Positions 10,124 to 21,323 of a stretch of DNA of 64,000 nucleotides are shown in pieces (within the stretch, counting starts at the first letter, position 1; each line of letters begins with the position of its first letter). The stretch lies in NCBI GenBank assembly GCA_009763385.1, contig CM019825.1:18098457-18162456 (forward strand), read 5' to 3'. Position numbers and translations under genes: made by a program. Source of the stretch: Coix lacryma-jobi var. lacryma-jobi (Eukaryota; Streptophyta; Magnoliopsida; Poales; Poaceae). The notes under the pieces were generated by a model that was not told the DNA's origin, did not search any database, and was given only the letters and a program-made list of their open reading frames with translations.

Positions 10124-12236
10124 CCAAGGTGAGTTATTTTAGAGTCTTCGGTTGCCATTGTTTTATATTGAAGAAAGGCAACCTGGACAAATTTGAGTCT
10201 TGTTCTTCTGACGATGTGTTTTTGGGTTATGGCACTCACACTCGAGCTTATCGTGTACTTAACCTTGACACTAACCGAGTCATGGAGACATCAGATGTCA
10301 CCTTCGACGAGACTCTTGTTTCTCCTTCTTCTCGTTTTGAGCGTGCAGGTGATCATGAGGTTGGTGAACCTCTTTTCGATGACGAGGAAGAGGGTGCTGA
10401 AGGTATAAATGATCCAGCACCCCCTCCACCTGCCTTGCCGCAAGGAACGGCTTCTACGACGACGCACGGCCCCGACACTTCTTCTTCCTGGGGGCCGTGG
10501 GATCCGCCACCCCGAGCGGTACCTTTTGTACCCGGGGAGGCACCAGCTGCTGTTGAGGGGGAGGCTACTTCAGCTCGGGAGGCGCCTCGACCCATCCAGC
10601 GCCAGCACCCGCCTCAGCAGATGATCGGCGACATCAACGAACGTGTCACTCCGGTCCAGGTCACAGCATATCTCGCACTTCGCTCATTCTGCTTTTGTTG
10701 CAAATTTTGAGCCCCGAGATGTTGGACACGCATTGACGGATCCGGACTGGGTCAATGCCATGCATGAGGAGTTAGAAAATTTTGAGAGAAATCGGGTTTG
10801 GGTTCTAGTTCCTCCTCCTCCTGAGTGTAAGCCTATTGGGACAAAATGGGTTTTCAAAAACAAGCAAGGAGAGGATGGCCACGTTGTTAGAAACAAGGCC
10901 AAGCTTGTAGCAAAAGGCTATAGCCAGAAGGAGGGGATAGACTTTGAGGAGACGTTTGCTCCTGTAGCTCGTTTGGAGGCCATTAGGATACTCTTGGCTT
11001 TTGCTGCGTCCAAAGGTTTCAAACTTTTTCAAATGGATGTCAAGAGTGCCTTCTTAAACGGCTACATAGAAGAAGAGGTTTATGTTGAGCAACCCCCCGG
11101 TTTCGAAAATCCCAAGTTTCCAAACCATGTTTTTAAACTCCACAAAGCTTTATATGGTTTGAAACAAGCCCCTAGAGCCTGGTATGATAGGTTGAAAACC
11201 TTTTTGCGTGCTAAGGGTTTTAAAATGGGATGTGTAGATAAAACGCTCTTTCTCCTCAGGCAAGGCAAAGACACACTCTTGGTCCAGATTTACGTGGATG
11301 ATATCATTTTCGGTGGTTCTTCTCACGCTTTGGTTGCCAAGTTTGCAAATATAATGAGCAGGGAGTTCGAGATGAGCATGATGGGCGAGCTGACATTCTT
11401 CCTCGGGTTGCAAATTAAGCAATCCCGAGAGGGGACGTTCGTGCACCAGGGCAAGTACACCAAGGACTTGCTGAAGCGGTTCGATATGGGTGAGGCCAAG
11501 CCTCTTCCAACACCCATGTCGACGACGACTGCCCTGGATGCGGACTTGGATGGAGAAGCAGTGGACCAGAAGGAGTACCGCAGCATGATCGGGTCGCTCC
11601 TCTACCTGACGGCGACACGCCCGGACATCCAGTTCGCAGTAGTGTCTGTGTGCGCGCTTTCAGGCGTCGCCGCGCACTTCTCACCGTCAGGCGGTGAAGC
11701 GCATCTTCAGGTACCTTTGTTTCACTCCTGAGTTTGGGATTTGGTATTCTGCTTCCTCCATCCTCTCCCTTTGCGGTTATTCGGATGCTGATTTTGCTGG
11801 TTGCCGTATAGAGCGCAAGTCCACTTCTAGGACTTGCCAGTTTATTGGTTCTTCTCTTGTTTCGTGGTCTTCTCGCAAGCAGTCTAGTGTCGCTCAGTCT
11901 ACTACAGAGGCTGAATATGTTGCTGCGGCTAGCTGCTGTTCCTAGTTGCTTTGGATGATGGCCACTTTGCGTGATTTTGGTCTGAGCTTTACTCGTGTTC
12001 CTTTGCTTTGTGACAGCACGAGTGCTATTAGCGTTGCTAAGAACCCCGTGCTTCACTCGAAGACCAAACACATCGATGTGCGCTTTCATTTTCTGCGAGA
12101 CCACCAGGAGAAGGGTGATATCGACCTTCGCCATGTCGATACTCACCATCAACTGGCTGATATTTTCACCAAGCCTTTAGACGAATCAACCTTTAACCGG
12201 TTGAGGGGTGAGCTTGGTGTGTGTTTCCCCTTTTAG
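10124..12236 (+). pseudogene. pol: SIRE A1 reverse transcriptase and RNase H, broken
   Basis: The frame resumes after the Cassandra insert with the integrase C-terminus, then an acidic and Pro-rich linker. A frame change near 10640-10690 leads into the copia RT: WVNAMHEELENF, KWVFKNKQGEDG, LFQMDVKSAFLNG near 11023-11060, and catalytic YVDDIIFGG near 11293-11320. Several small shifts around 11640-11700 precede RNase H (GYSDADFAGC near 11778, SVAQSTTEAEYVAAASCC near 11887). A TAG at 11943-11945 interrupts it. The end holds KTKHIDVRFHFLRDH and LADIFTKPL, with the stop at 12234-12236. Confidence 0.87.
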
Positions 12237-13865
12237 ATGGGGGAAACATTTTGGATCTTGTATAGACTGACTCTTTTCGTTTGTCTTTCTTTTCTTTTGC
12301 ATTTTAGCATACGCATTTACATTCTGAGCTTCATGTTTATAATCACTAGAATGTAACTATGCTCTGTTTAGTATGCTCTGATGCTTATGATGGATACTTG
12401 TAGCTTATGCTCTTTCTGATCACTAGTACATGTTATGAGCTGAGCTATTTTGAAATGGTGAATTTGCTTAATAACTTAAAAACTGAAAATGTTCACCATT
12501 GAGATATGCAACTAGCTTGTGTAGGATGTGTTGAGTTTACTCCTGCTTTACATGTATGCTCGGTTGCTATGTCTCTAGTTCTGAGTCATTCACTTGCTTG
12601 GTCTGTTCATATCTTGCTTAAAATTTGAACCAAGCTTTAGTGAATTGAAAAGATCGAGATGGGATTGCTTGTCAACACCTCACGGTATTGAGACTGTTTC
12701 TCATTGCACTTTGAGTTAAACTTGAGCCGTGTAGTGTATGACCGAAACCGTGGCTTTAAGCTTCTGATTGCTTCGGCATAGGCTTCGCTCGGTTGAAAAG
12801 TTAGGCAAAGACAAGCTTTCAACCTCTCGCACTCACATGCTGAAAATTAAACTTGTGAAGTTTCACCGCTGCAACCTCCGAATAAAACTGAACTCACAAG
12901 CACTTCAATTGGTATCAGCATGATGTTTGAACTTTGCTAGGGGTAGTTCACCTTTCATACATGCTTAGCACTTGTTTAGACTCCTGCCTATACTTGTTTA
13001 GTGCTATTTTGATGGTGACTATCCTTTTGACTCAAAACTGCTCATTTGCTCATATGTTCATATTTCACATCTGGTGATCAGTTTGAGCCTTTGCTATTTG
13101 AGTGCTTAGTTGTGTCGTTAGAGCTATACTGTTTAGAGCATTCTTGCACTCTTTTGATTATACGCCTGAAGCTACTAATTTGCATTTCTGACTTCATATG
13201 CATGTTGGAAGGGGGAGTTTCTCTCTGTTTGGCACTTTTGTTTGGTGCATTTTCTAAGGGGGAGAACTTTTTACTTGATAAGTGCATTTTCAACTAAGGG
13301 GGAGAATTTTCAAATCATGTACTCCCGGATGTTCGTCTAAGGGGGAGTACCCCGGATGTTCTTGCACTTGTCGAGGGGGAGTTTTGCTAGTTGTGTTGAG
13401 CCTTTGCCTCTGTCTTGAGGAACTAGCAAACATTTTGGCCTTCGTCTTTCAATTGGATCGGAGCATTCTCTTTTGTTTTGGAGACATTTCGATCGGTTTT
13501 CAATTGGTGCGAAGCGTGTTTGGCCGTAAGGCGTTGGTATCGAGCTTTCTTTGCTAGTTGTGTTGAGCCTCGGTGCCTCTATCTTGAGGGACTAGCATTT
13601 TGCTTCGATTTTCCAACTGCTGTTCTGCTAGCGGTGTTGAGCCTGTTCTACCTCTTCTTGAGGGCTAGTTTTGCTTTGCTTGGTTGCGTCGAGCCGTTGC
13701 CCATGTCTTTGGGGACCAAGTTCTTTCGCTCTTTCCACTTGACCTTCTTCGGCTTTGCTATGCTTTTGGGTCGTTTGGTCGAGTTTTCTCTCCCTCTCCT
13801 TCCTCCCTTCTTCTCTTCTTATGTTTTGTGTGTGTAGTTGACAATGCACTCATCAAGGGGGAGAT
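12237..13865 (+). repeat. SIRE A1 long 3' internal region with polypurine tracts and hairpin repeats
   Basis: No convincing ORF lies in these 1.6 kb, so I see no env-like gene. Several GGGGGAG tracts occur (near 13209, 13257, 13299, 13341, 13374 and 13855); the last directly precedes the LTR and should be the working primer. Between about 13380 and 13730 there are three clear units and one degenerate unit that begin GCTAGT, continue GTGTTGAGCC and close with CTTGAGG and ACTAGC, so each unit can fold on itself. The same design is seen reversed in A3 at 33418-34489. Multiple polypurine tracts are a known sirevirus feature. Confidence 0.8.
13853..13864 (+). other. Polypurine tract of SIRE A1
   Basis: AAGGGGGAGA lies directly upstream of the LTR start TGCGGATACA, at the standard site for priming plus-strand synthesis. 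Confidence 0.75.
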
Positions 13866-14303
13866 TGCGGATACATGGGTGTATGCTGGGTCTCTGAGTG
13901 ATGAGTGATTGTCAACGGGTTTGATTGCAGGGTCTTTGGCTTGTGTTGTGCAGGTGTCGAGCAAGGAGACAGTGATCGAGGGCTAGGTGAAGGTCAAGTT
14001 GAGACGTGCTGTGCCGATGGACCGGGTGCGGTGAAGGATGGGCGTGCCGTGCGGCGGACGTGCCATGCTGATGTACCGAGCGGTGAAGGACGGACGTGAG
14101 GCTTGGACTGAGGGACTGGATGCCTGAGGATCAGCTGTGGTGGCTGACAGCCTGGGACAGCGACAAGCGAAGAACTGCGGGGCACGTTGTTGCTCGGGTC
14201 AAGGACCTGGGGACAAGTGTCGGTGGACGGGGTGCACGGGCGGTGCATCCCCTCTACAGCTCCGGTTTGGTAGTTGAGCCAGAGAAAAACTACCGGTGGA
14301 CGG

Positions 14304-14516
14304 TTTCCAGGTTTGGGCCTCAAAACCTGGGTGCTGGGTTTCCGAGTTGAGCCACAAAACTCGGGCTGAGGGTTTCCGAGTTTGGCCTCAAAACTCGGGC
14401 GACGGAGGGTTTCCAGGTTTGGGCCTCAAAACCTGAGCGCTGCGGGTTTGCTGAGTTTGGGCCTCAAAACTCAGAGCTGGTGGGCTGGTTTCCCGGTTTG
14501 GGCCACAAAACCGGGG
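14304..14516 (+). repeat. Array of imperfect palindromes around GGGCCTCAAA in A1 LTR
   Basis: Six units, each about 35-40 bases, pair AGGTTTGGGCCTCAAAACCT-like arms, alternating with GAGTTTG...CAAAACTC and CGGTTTG...CAAAACCG arms. Arms co-vary between units (CAGG with CCTG, CGAG with CTCG), which argues for a kept pairing. Confidence 0.85.
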
Positions 14517-15300
14517 GTGCAGAGCGAGGGCGGCACGTGGCGGCTATCCGGAGGTTGCGTCGAGGCAACGCTTCGGCCGGTGCGGGCGTGGCCGTCCGAT
14601 ACACCTACCACTCGGGTGGACCAGAATAGCCTTAGGGTTTTCCTGGCCCGCTCTGTAATTACAGTAGTGAGGGGTAGAGTAGGAATTAGGCTTAGGCTAG
14701 GTTAGTTTAAGTAGTCAGGGGAGACACCCTCCTCCTCCATCTCAGTCATTTGCTCTTTCGCACTTAGGGTTTCCTGCTCTCCCATCCCCTGCTGTAGCTA
14801 ACTGAGATCCGCAGAGAGGCTCACCTCTGTGTACTGTTGATTTGAGGAAGTGAGGCCGCAACCTCACCGTTGAGCACAAATCGATGACTTGATTCGCGTC
14901 TTTGATTCGAGTTCGTGGGTGTGATTCGCGTTTTGTTCGTGTTCTTCGCGGAATCCTTTTTCTCCACGTTCTTCCCGTCGCTTAATCTCTTTGCTTGGTG
15001 TGTCTCTTGCAAATCCACTTGAACCAAGTTGTTCTAGATCGTGAGGCGATTCTTTCCACCGAAGGAATCATTCTCAAACCTCACGGTCTAGGAGATCGAT
15101 CGATTTTCGTTTTGGATCACGTTTTTGCTCCCTTGCCCCGAAATCTCGTGATTCATCGATTTGGAGTTAGGTTCGAGCCATGATCTCTTAGGAGTAGCTC
15201 ACTAACATCCTTGTGACTCCTCAGATCGAAACCTAGGCCTAGTGCAATTGATTCGGAGGAGATCGAATTGAAACACCGAAGAACGGAGCTGAAATCGGGA

Positions 15301-15580
15301 GCATCGGACGCTGAGACGGGAGCATCGGACGCTAGGGTTCATAGCATCGGACGCTCCGGTGACGCGTGTCGTTTTCCCAGCGTTTTTGGTAGCATCGGAC
15401 GCTAGGCATCGGACGCGTTCGTTGTCCATCGGACGCGCCGGAGGCTTTGCATCGGACGCTGGGTGATCACTGTTCACAGCGTCCGATGCCAACTCAGTGA
15501 GGAACCAGAGCTGCTCTGTTCACATCGGACGCGTCCGGTGATCAGGCATCGGACGCAGCCAGCGTCCGATGCGACTGGTT
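15301..15580 (+). repeat. CATCGGACGC / GCGTCCGATG array in A1 LTR
   Basis: About a dozen copies of a 10-base motif or its reverse complement lie within 280 bases. The motif and its complement together make the palindrome CATCGGACGCGTCCGATG. Copies are separated by unrelated sequence, so this is not a simple tandem repeat. Confidence 0.92.
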
Positions 15581-16088
15581 TCGCACTGTTTCGTCCGCAG
15601 TTTGTTCGTTCGTTGTCGGTTTTGATTTCCGGCTTTTTGCGTTGGGTTCCTAGAGTCGTGTAGTGTCCCGCTGTGCTTCTTGGAAGCATCCACCCTACAT
15701 CTAGGGTCGTGGACACTAGCAAGCTCTAGGGTTTGCCTTTGGGGTTGATTGTTGGGACAGTGGCTACTAGTTTCCGAAAGGAAATTTTGAAGCTCCCATT
15801 CACCCCCCCTCTGGTCGCTTTCTGGTTGCTTCTCGGTCCTTCAGAAACATGATACAAAAGAAAAATGTACATGCAAGGACTATACAAGTGAGCACATGAA
15901 GAACCATCTCATACCACAAGACATAAATCATGGATGTACAGGGTATGAGTGTATAAGAAAGCTCACCAAGCTATAAAATCCTCTTTGGAGGCAAATCTAA
16001 GCGGGATGCAGAGAACCATCAAAAACTTGATCACATCTAAAAGACCAAGTTACATTCAGCACATGTTCTCCACCCCGTGTCCTCATAT

Positions 16089-18074
16089 CTACACACAAGA
16101 GGACAAAGTAACCCGAGTCTTGGATCCCGAAGGGTTAGCAAGTATATACTTGGGAACCCAAGACTTGGTCACAAAACTCAACTTATCTTGTGGGTTAGCA
16201 TGATGCAAATGTTGGTTCAAATGCAATTGTGAAACACTCTTGGAAGCATTCCTCAAAAGGACAACTCGAGGAGAAGAACGAGTCATACCACGGGAAAAGA
16301 GGTAAACATCTTCCAAGGTTTTTGTAGAAGAACCAATAGAAGCACCATGAGAAGCATGACGTGGACCAACAAGAGAAGCATTAGAAGCATGTCCACGACC
16401 ATGACCTAATCCACTAGAAAAGGAGTCATAAAACCCATCAACAAAGAGGGGCTTCTTACTAGGAGCACAAGCGTTCATGCCATGAGAAGGGCTATGAACC
16501 ACCATCTTCCTAGAAGAGCGAGCTTGGCGCAAGCGTTTGGCACGCCGATAGCAAAAGCTTTCTTGATGCCCATCTTTCTCACAAAAAGAGCAATGGTACA
16601 AAGGCCTATCGGAAGGCACACCATTCTCCGACAAGTGAGAAGTCCCTTGGGACTTAGAACAAGAAGCATCAACAACCAACTTGGTGCCAATACTAGGAGC
16701 ACACGTGCCATGGGAAAGGCTACGTGGCTTCCTAAAAGCCTTAGCTCGAATACGCCGCTTGTGCTTGACACGACAAAAACAAAAATCGAGCGAATGTCCA
16801 TCCTTCTTGCAAAAGGTGCAATGAAAAATCGGATTGGGAGCATGAGTCCCAAAAATATGAGAAGCACCCTTGTCAAAAGAAGTCCCTTGGACATCACTCG
16901 AAGAAACAGCAAGGTTAGGAGTAGCTATGGAAGAGCTATCCAAAACCTTGGCACAAGTGTTAACGTCAAGAGACTCACGCGCAGAACAAGAACTCAACTC
17001 CGGTTGCAAAGATGCAAACACAGAAATATCAACATCGGAGTTGGAAGTAATGCGTGACTCAAATGACTTAGCACAAACACTCTTGCATCTTTTGGCCAAA
17101 ACCTCATTTTCAAACATGAGGCGGTCACAAGTACCACAAGGAGTGTTTCTCAAGTTTTCCATCTCCTCCCTAATGCACTCGGCATATGTGGTACGCAAGA
17201 GCTCATTTTCTTTTTCAAGGTTGGCACTCATATCATTGTGCTCAACCATCTTGGCGCTCATATCATCGCGCAAAGCTTTCAAAACCAAAACTTCTTTTTC
17301 TAAATCAATGCAAGATGTGCACATGAAATCGGTGGAAGGAACATCACCATTCACATCAAGCAACGAGTCATGATTAGCACAAGAAGTAAGGCAAGCATTC
17401 TTATTCACAGAGCATGAGCTACAAGGCTTAGAATTTAATTCAACAATTTCAGCCCTAGCGTGCTCAAGTTCATCTACACATGTGGTGTGAGTCAATTTTA
17501 ATTTATCAATTTCAGCATGCAAAAACTCACAAGAACCACATGGTAACAAAGCATTTGACTTAAGAAGGGCTAATTCAGTTTTAGCACAATCAAGGTCCTT
17601 ACCCAAGTCAATGCAAACTGGACATGGTTTGGAAGCATTGGAAGTTAACATGTCATTTTCAGATTTTAAGCTAGCAAGAGAAAAGCCTAGCTCATCATTC
17701 TTCCTAACCATGTCACTACAAGAGGTGCAAGGCAAAGAGGCACTAGACTTCAAACTAGCAATGGAGCATTTCAACTTTTCAACCTTTCTACGCAAGGTAC
17801 TACAAAGCCCAACAAAACTAGAACGAGCCTCATAAAGATTGTGCAAGGTCACAAGACTCCAAGCAAGTGTACCTTTCTTGGCCTTGCCAAGTTGATGTAG
17901 AAGATCCTCTGGTGAAAGTTCATCATCACGTAGAAGATTCAACAGCTCATTCACCTCGCGATCCCTTTCATCAACTGTGCTCCTCCTTCTTCCCAAGATG
18001 TCATCCTTGGAAACATTCATGCTGAAAGACAAAGACATACTTGAAGAAGAGCTTGGTGCTATTTCAAAAAGCAC
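16089..18074 (-). CDS. Gag-like protein of element B: Cys-pair coiled coil with two zinc knuckles, intact
   Basis: This is the longest uninterrupted ORF of the copia-type elements here, 661 residues from ATG at 18074 to the stop at 16089-16091. The N-terminus is Ser-rich. Residues about 85-335 are heptad-like with six CxxC pairs at about 116, 151, 179, 218, 252 and 313, five of them preceded by Pro. Two CCHC knuckles follow: CTFCKKDGHSLDFC near 419 and CSFCEKDGHQESFC near 495, joined by Lys/Arg-rich linkers. The layout resembles the C-terminal half of sirevirus gag (compare A1 7425-8741) but lacks the usual N-terminal gag domain. The knuckles suggest RNA binding. Met codons at residues 13 and 19 are alternative starts. 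Confidence 0.75.
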   Translation of the reverse strand: MLFEIAPSSSSSMSLSFSMNVSKDDILGRRRSTVDERDREVNELLNLLRDDELSPEDLLHQLGKAKKGTLAWSLVTLHNLYEARSSFVGLCSTLRRKVEKLKCSIASLKSSASLPCTSCSDMVRKNDELGFSLASLKSENDMLTSNASKPCPVCIDLGKDLDCAKTELALLKSNALLPCGSCEFLHAEIDKLKLTHTTCVDELEHARAEIVELNSKPCSSCSVNKNACLTSCANHDSLLDVNGDVPSTDFMCTSCIDLEKEVLVLKALRDDMSAKMVEHNDMSANLEKENELLRTTYAECIREEMENLRNTPCGTCDRLMFENEVLAKRCKSVCAKSFESRITSNSDVDISVFASLQPELSSCSARESLDVNTCAKVLDSSSIATPNLAVSSSDVQGTSFDKGASHIFGTHAPNPIFHCTFCKKDGHSLDFCFCRVKHKRRIRAKAFRKPRSLSHGTCAPSIGTKLVVDASCSKSQGTSHLSENGVPSDRPLYHCSFCEKDGHQESFCYRRAKRLRQARSSRKMVVHSPSHGMNACAPSKKPLFVDGFYDSFSSGLGHGRGHASNASLVGPRHASHGASIGSSTKTLEDVYLFSRGMTRSSPRVVLLRNASKSVSQLHLNQHLHHANPQDKLSFVTKSWVPKYILANPSGSKTRVTLSSCV

Positions 18075-18191
18075 CGTTAGTGTTAGCCAAACAAAAGCTC
18101 AACACCTCGACAAGCAAAGTCGGGAACACAGCCACTCTCAAAAGGTCGCCTTCGCGGATCCGGAACCGGTTAAGGTAGAGAGATCCTTAAC

Positions 18192-18206
18192 TGGCTCCGA
18201 TACCAA
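18192..18206 (-). other. Primer binding site of element B (initiator tRNA-Met type)
   Basis: On the minus strand TGGTATCGGAGCC starts two bases after the LTR end. It matches the usual plant copia primer site complementary to initiator tRNA-Met, with one difference (TATCGG against TATCAG). Confidence 0.8.
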
Positions 18207-18619
18207 TTGAAGGACCGAAAATGCTAAAGCAATGCGACCAGAGGGGGGGGAGGGGGTGAATGGGAGCCTAAAATTTCTTCTCAGAAATTACGGCTTCTGT
18301 CCCAACAAAATCAACCCCGAAAGCTTCGGACTCAACCGCGATGCCCACGACCCTCAGAAAGAAGGTGGATGATCCCTTGGATCACAGCGAGGCACCGCGC
18401 AAGGGAGCAAACCTAAACTCCCAAAACTCCGAATCAAGTTCGGCCTCAAAAACCGACTCCCGGACGTAGATAGAAGGCTACGTCAGGATTCCTCCAAATA
18501 CCTAAGCTAACACGTAGCAAAGATAGTTAGAGAGGTTCCTAGGTGAACTCTAGGAGCAAACGAGAAGTCCGGAAATGGAGCGGAAAAGCCGGGAGAGCAA
18601 ACGCACTAAAACTCACCCT

Positions 18620-18900
18620 ACAGCCGATTCGCGGACTGTCCGGGCTGGGGGTGCCGGACTGTCTGCGCCAGGGGCGGACTGTCCGCGGTTTCTTCCCAGA
18701 CTGTCCGCCGGCCAAAAACACAAAGCAGCAAAGCTGCTGGAACGTCCCTGCTCGGGGTCGGACTGTCCGCACCCTTCACTGGCGGACTGTCCGCCGGTCA
18801 CCCGAGGGGAAAAACGCCGAGGGAAGCAGCCACTGCTCCGGCTGAACCCGCGATGCGCGGACTGTCCGCGGCCAATGTGGCGGACTGTCCGCGGCCTCCC
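18620..18900 (-). repeat. GCGGACTGTCCGC palindrome array in B LTR
   Basis: At least seven copies of GGACTGTCCG or close variants occur in 280 bases. The motif is self-complementary around CTGT apart from its centre. It sits in the same part of the LTR as the CATCGGACGC array of family A but with another sequence. A GGACTGTCCG-type palindrome is known from maize sirevirus LTRs. Confidence 0.9.
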
Positions 18901-19746
18901 AGAAAGCCCAAAAACACCACGGTTCAAAACCAAAATCGATTGGATCTTCACCAAATCGAACGGGGCTGCAACCAAACTTCTCCCAAGTGTTCTTCTGCGT
19001 GTTGGGAAGCTAATCCTAGGATATCATCGCTTCAATCCAACTAATCCATGAGAAATCCGAAGAACACTAGAAAAGGGGAAGAACGAAGAACAAAAACGAT
19101 TTCGACCCGATCTACTTGTTTGTGAGGGTTGGGATGAATTCCTTCGATGGATGTTCTCCTCACATCAAAGAACAAGTTGATTCAAACGGAATCGCAAAAG
19201 ACGCAGCGTAGAGGGAGATCGGGAGAGGAGAAAATCGTGGAGAAAAGAAGAACGCGAAGAACAAATTCAAAACGCGAATTCAACCACGAATTTGATCCTT
19301 GGATTCAGAGGAATGGATGATTGATTAAGCACTCGGTGTCGGGCTACAAGCCAATCCTAGCAACACAAAGATTGGATGGCAAAAATCTCAAGAACAAGAG
19401 CCAACTCTCCCTAACCCTAGCCTTCTCTCACATGAACAAAATGAGAGAGACACCGTCCAAGAGATGCGGCTGCCCTAGCAGCCCCCTTCATATATATAGG
19501 CGCACCTCCAAAGACCAAAACGCCCTTACATTAAGCACTCAACCCAAATACCCCCAGGGGTAAAGCCGTCCAGTCCTGACGATCTTCATCCGACGGCCAT
19601 GCCCGCACATCCGGTAGCTTCGCCTCGACACGACCTCCCTGATGCTGCCACGTGCCGTCACGTCGACCACCGCGCCTTCCTCGTGGATAGCTTCGCCGCC
19701 GCGCTAGCCACTCCACGCCGCCACGCGTTGACCGTCCTTTCGGACC

Positions 19747-19990
19747 ACCCCCGGTTTTGAGGCCCAAACCAGTAAACCCGCCAGCCTAGGTTTTGAGGCC
19801 CAAACCTGGCAAACCGTCCACCCCGAGTTTTGAGGCCCAAACTCGGAAACCCGCACGCCCAGGTTTTGAGGCCCAAACCTAGAAACCGTCCTCGCCGAGT
19901 TTTGAGGCCCAGACTCGGAAACCGGCCACCCCAGGTTTTGAGGCCCAAACCTGGAAACCGTTGATGGTAGCTTTTTGAGGCTCAGCTACC
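19747..19990 (-). repeat. AGGTTTTGAGGCCCAAACCT palindrome units in B LTR
   Basis: Seven units of 33-40 bases alternate between AGGTTTTGAGGCCCAAACCT and GAGTTTTGAGGCCCAAACTC. The centre TTTTGAGGCCCAAA is constant while the arms change together. The last unit (TAGCTTTTTGAGGCTCAGCTA) is more divergent. Confidence 0.9.
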
Positions 19991-20607
19991 GAACCCGCAC
20001 CGAAGACGGGATGTGGTTCGCACACCCCGACCACCGGCACCGATGCCGATGCATGTCCAGCCTCCACGCTGGGCACAACGCCTTCGCCATCCTCCTTGAC
20101 TTGGCCGACGACACTTGTGTTGCACGCAAGCCCGTGTCCGACCTCCCGCCAAGTGTCACGACGTCACGTCTTCCTCCCGACTCGGCCGATGCATCGCACA
20201 TCCCCATGTGCTCCTGCTCGCCGATGCCACGTGCCAGCTACCACAGCTGGTCCTCTGGCCCTCCAGTCCGTCAGTCCAAGCCTCACGTCCGCCCTTCACC
20301 GCTCTGGGTACATTGGCATGGCACGTCCGCCACACGGCACGCCCATCCTTCACCGCTCCCGGTCCGTCGGTACAGCACGTCTCTACTTGACCTTCACCTC
20401 GCCATTGACCACGGTATCCGAGCTCCACACCTGCACATCAACACAGCCAAGAGACACATGTTGCACACGCACACCAACCCGGTAAACACACACAACTCAA
20501 CGCCACCGGTTAGTCATAAACATTAAGCGCATAGCAAATAGTGACTCATCCGGGAAAAGCCTCAAACCTTCCTCATCAAAGTCAATCATTCATCATATAT
20601 GTTCTCA

Positions 20608-21323
20608 TGTTTCTCTATGGATTTCGCTTGTTACTCTTGGTGTTTGTCGACACCTAGATGGCTTGGTGCAGCGAGGATCGTTGAGCAGAAGGTGGTGATT
20701 GTTTTCGGCTCCGACCAGTGATTGGTGAGGGATTGCTTGTACCTTCCCCGCAGGAGATCCCGAAAGGTAACTCTAGTGGATTGCTCGTAGCTTGTGGATC
20801 CTCATCTTGTGGTGTGGTTGTGTGGCACCCTTTCAAAGGTTTGGCGTGTGATGTCAATTAACTCGTGAACCTCCAAGTGGGTGAATCACTACAATGAGGA
20901 CATAGTTTGCCGGCAAGCAAGTGAACCTCGATATAAATCATTGTGTCATTTTTGTTCGAGGATTTCATTTGGTATTCATTGCGATCATTTCTTGCCACAG
21001 CGGTATATCCACTCTATCACTTGCTTTACCATTGTTACATTCTTGCAAGTGATAATTGTATCTCTTCATTGCTAGTCACATTACTTGTCTTGTGTAGTAG
21101 TAATCATTCTTGCTCATTTGCTCACTTAGCTTAAATATAGCAACATAGTGATTGTGTGACATAGAGATTATAAATACCTAGAATTGTGGATAGGTGGCTT
21201 GGACATTTTTTAGAGCTAGCGCAAAACTCACGTCGCTATTTAGTTGTCTAACAAATTTGTTCAAATATTGTTGTAAAAATTTTTATAGGCTATTCACCCC
21301 ATATAGCCATTTAGGACTTTTCA
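20608..21323 (+). repeat. LTR fragment G, related to family E, plus strand
   Basis: The fragment contains GTTACTCTTGGTGTTTGTCGA, the GATTGGTGAGGG and GTGGATTGCTCGT blocks seen in family E LTRs, and ends AGCCATTTAGGACTTTTCA, the family E LTR end. Its left side is cut by element B. No internal sequence follows; the next bases belong to the MULE region. Confidence 0.7.

Larger units (their letters stand above)
6693..15843 (+). mobile_element. SIRE-type Ty1/copia element A1, 5'-truncated by gap
   Basis: The order is gag, protease, integrase, reverse transcriptase, RNase H, a long non-coding 3' region with many GGGGGAG tracts, then a 3' LTR of 1978 bp. A gag with two zinc knuckles and a long Cys-containing coiled coil, the long 3' region, and a long LTR full of palindromes all fit the sirevirus lineage. 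The 5' LTR and the first half of gag are lost in the gap. The 3' LTR end (CTTCA at 15839-15843) abuts the interior of element B, so A1 probably inserted into B. Confidence 0.88.
13866..15843 (+). repeat. SIRE family A 3' LTR, 1978 bp
   Basis: It starts TGCGGATACA after the polypurine tract and ends GTCCTTCA. The same sequence occurs reversed at 31465-33417 (1953 bp), and partly at 49168-50454, where it is followed by a tRNA primer site; this confirms the ends. It carries two arrays of palindromes: six AGGTTT/AAACCT type units at 14304-14516 and a dense CATCGGACGC/GCGTCCGATG array at 15301-15580. No 5' LTR is available for dating. Confidence 0.9.
15844..20607 (-). mobile_element. SIRE-like element B, 5' half (minus strand), gag-like ORF only
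   Basis: Reading the minus strand: a 2400-bp 5' LTR (20607 down to 18208), a tRNA-Met-type primer site, a leader of about 120 bases, an intact 661-codon gag-like ORF, then about 245 bases of non-coding sequence before A1 cuts in at 15843. No pol is visible. Whether pol was ever present cannot be told, because the downstream half is missing. The LTR start TGAGAACATA is seen again at 63720, which confirms the boundary. Confidence 0.8.
18208..20607 (-). repeat. 5' LTR of element B, 2400 bp
   Basis: On the minus strand it starts TGAGAACATA and ends GGTCCTTCA next to the primer site. It contains the TGTCCG palindrome array (18620-18900) and seven AGGTTTTGAGGCCCAAACCT-type units (19747-19990). A TATATATAGG element near 19490-19500 could be its TATA box on the minus strand. 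The outer half shares the GTCCGTCGG and CTTGACCTTCAC blocks with family A, so A and B LTRs are related in part. Confidence 0.85.

Noticed and set aside
12237..13865. Env-like gene of SIRE A1
   Set aside because: The longest ORF (13478-13837) is made of the repeat units and has no supporting motif.
16482..17373. Plus-strand ORFs across the element B gag-like gene
   Set aside because: They are antisense shadows of the 661-codon minus-strand ORF.
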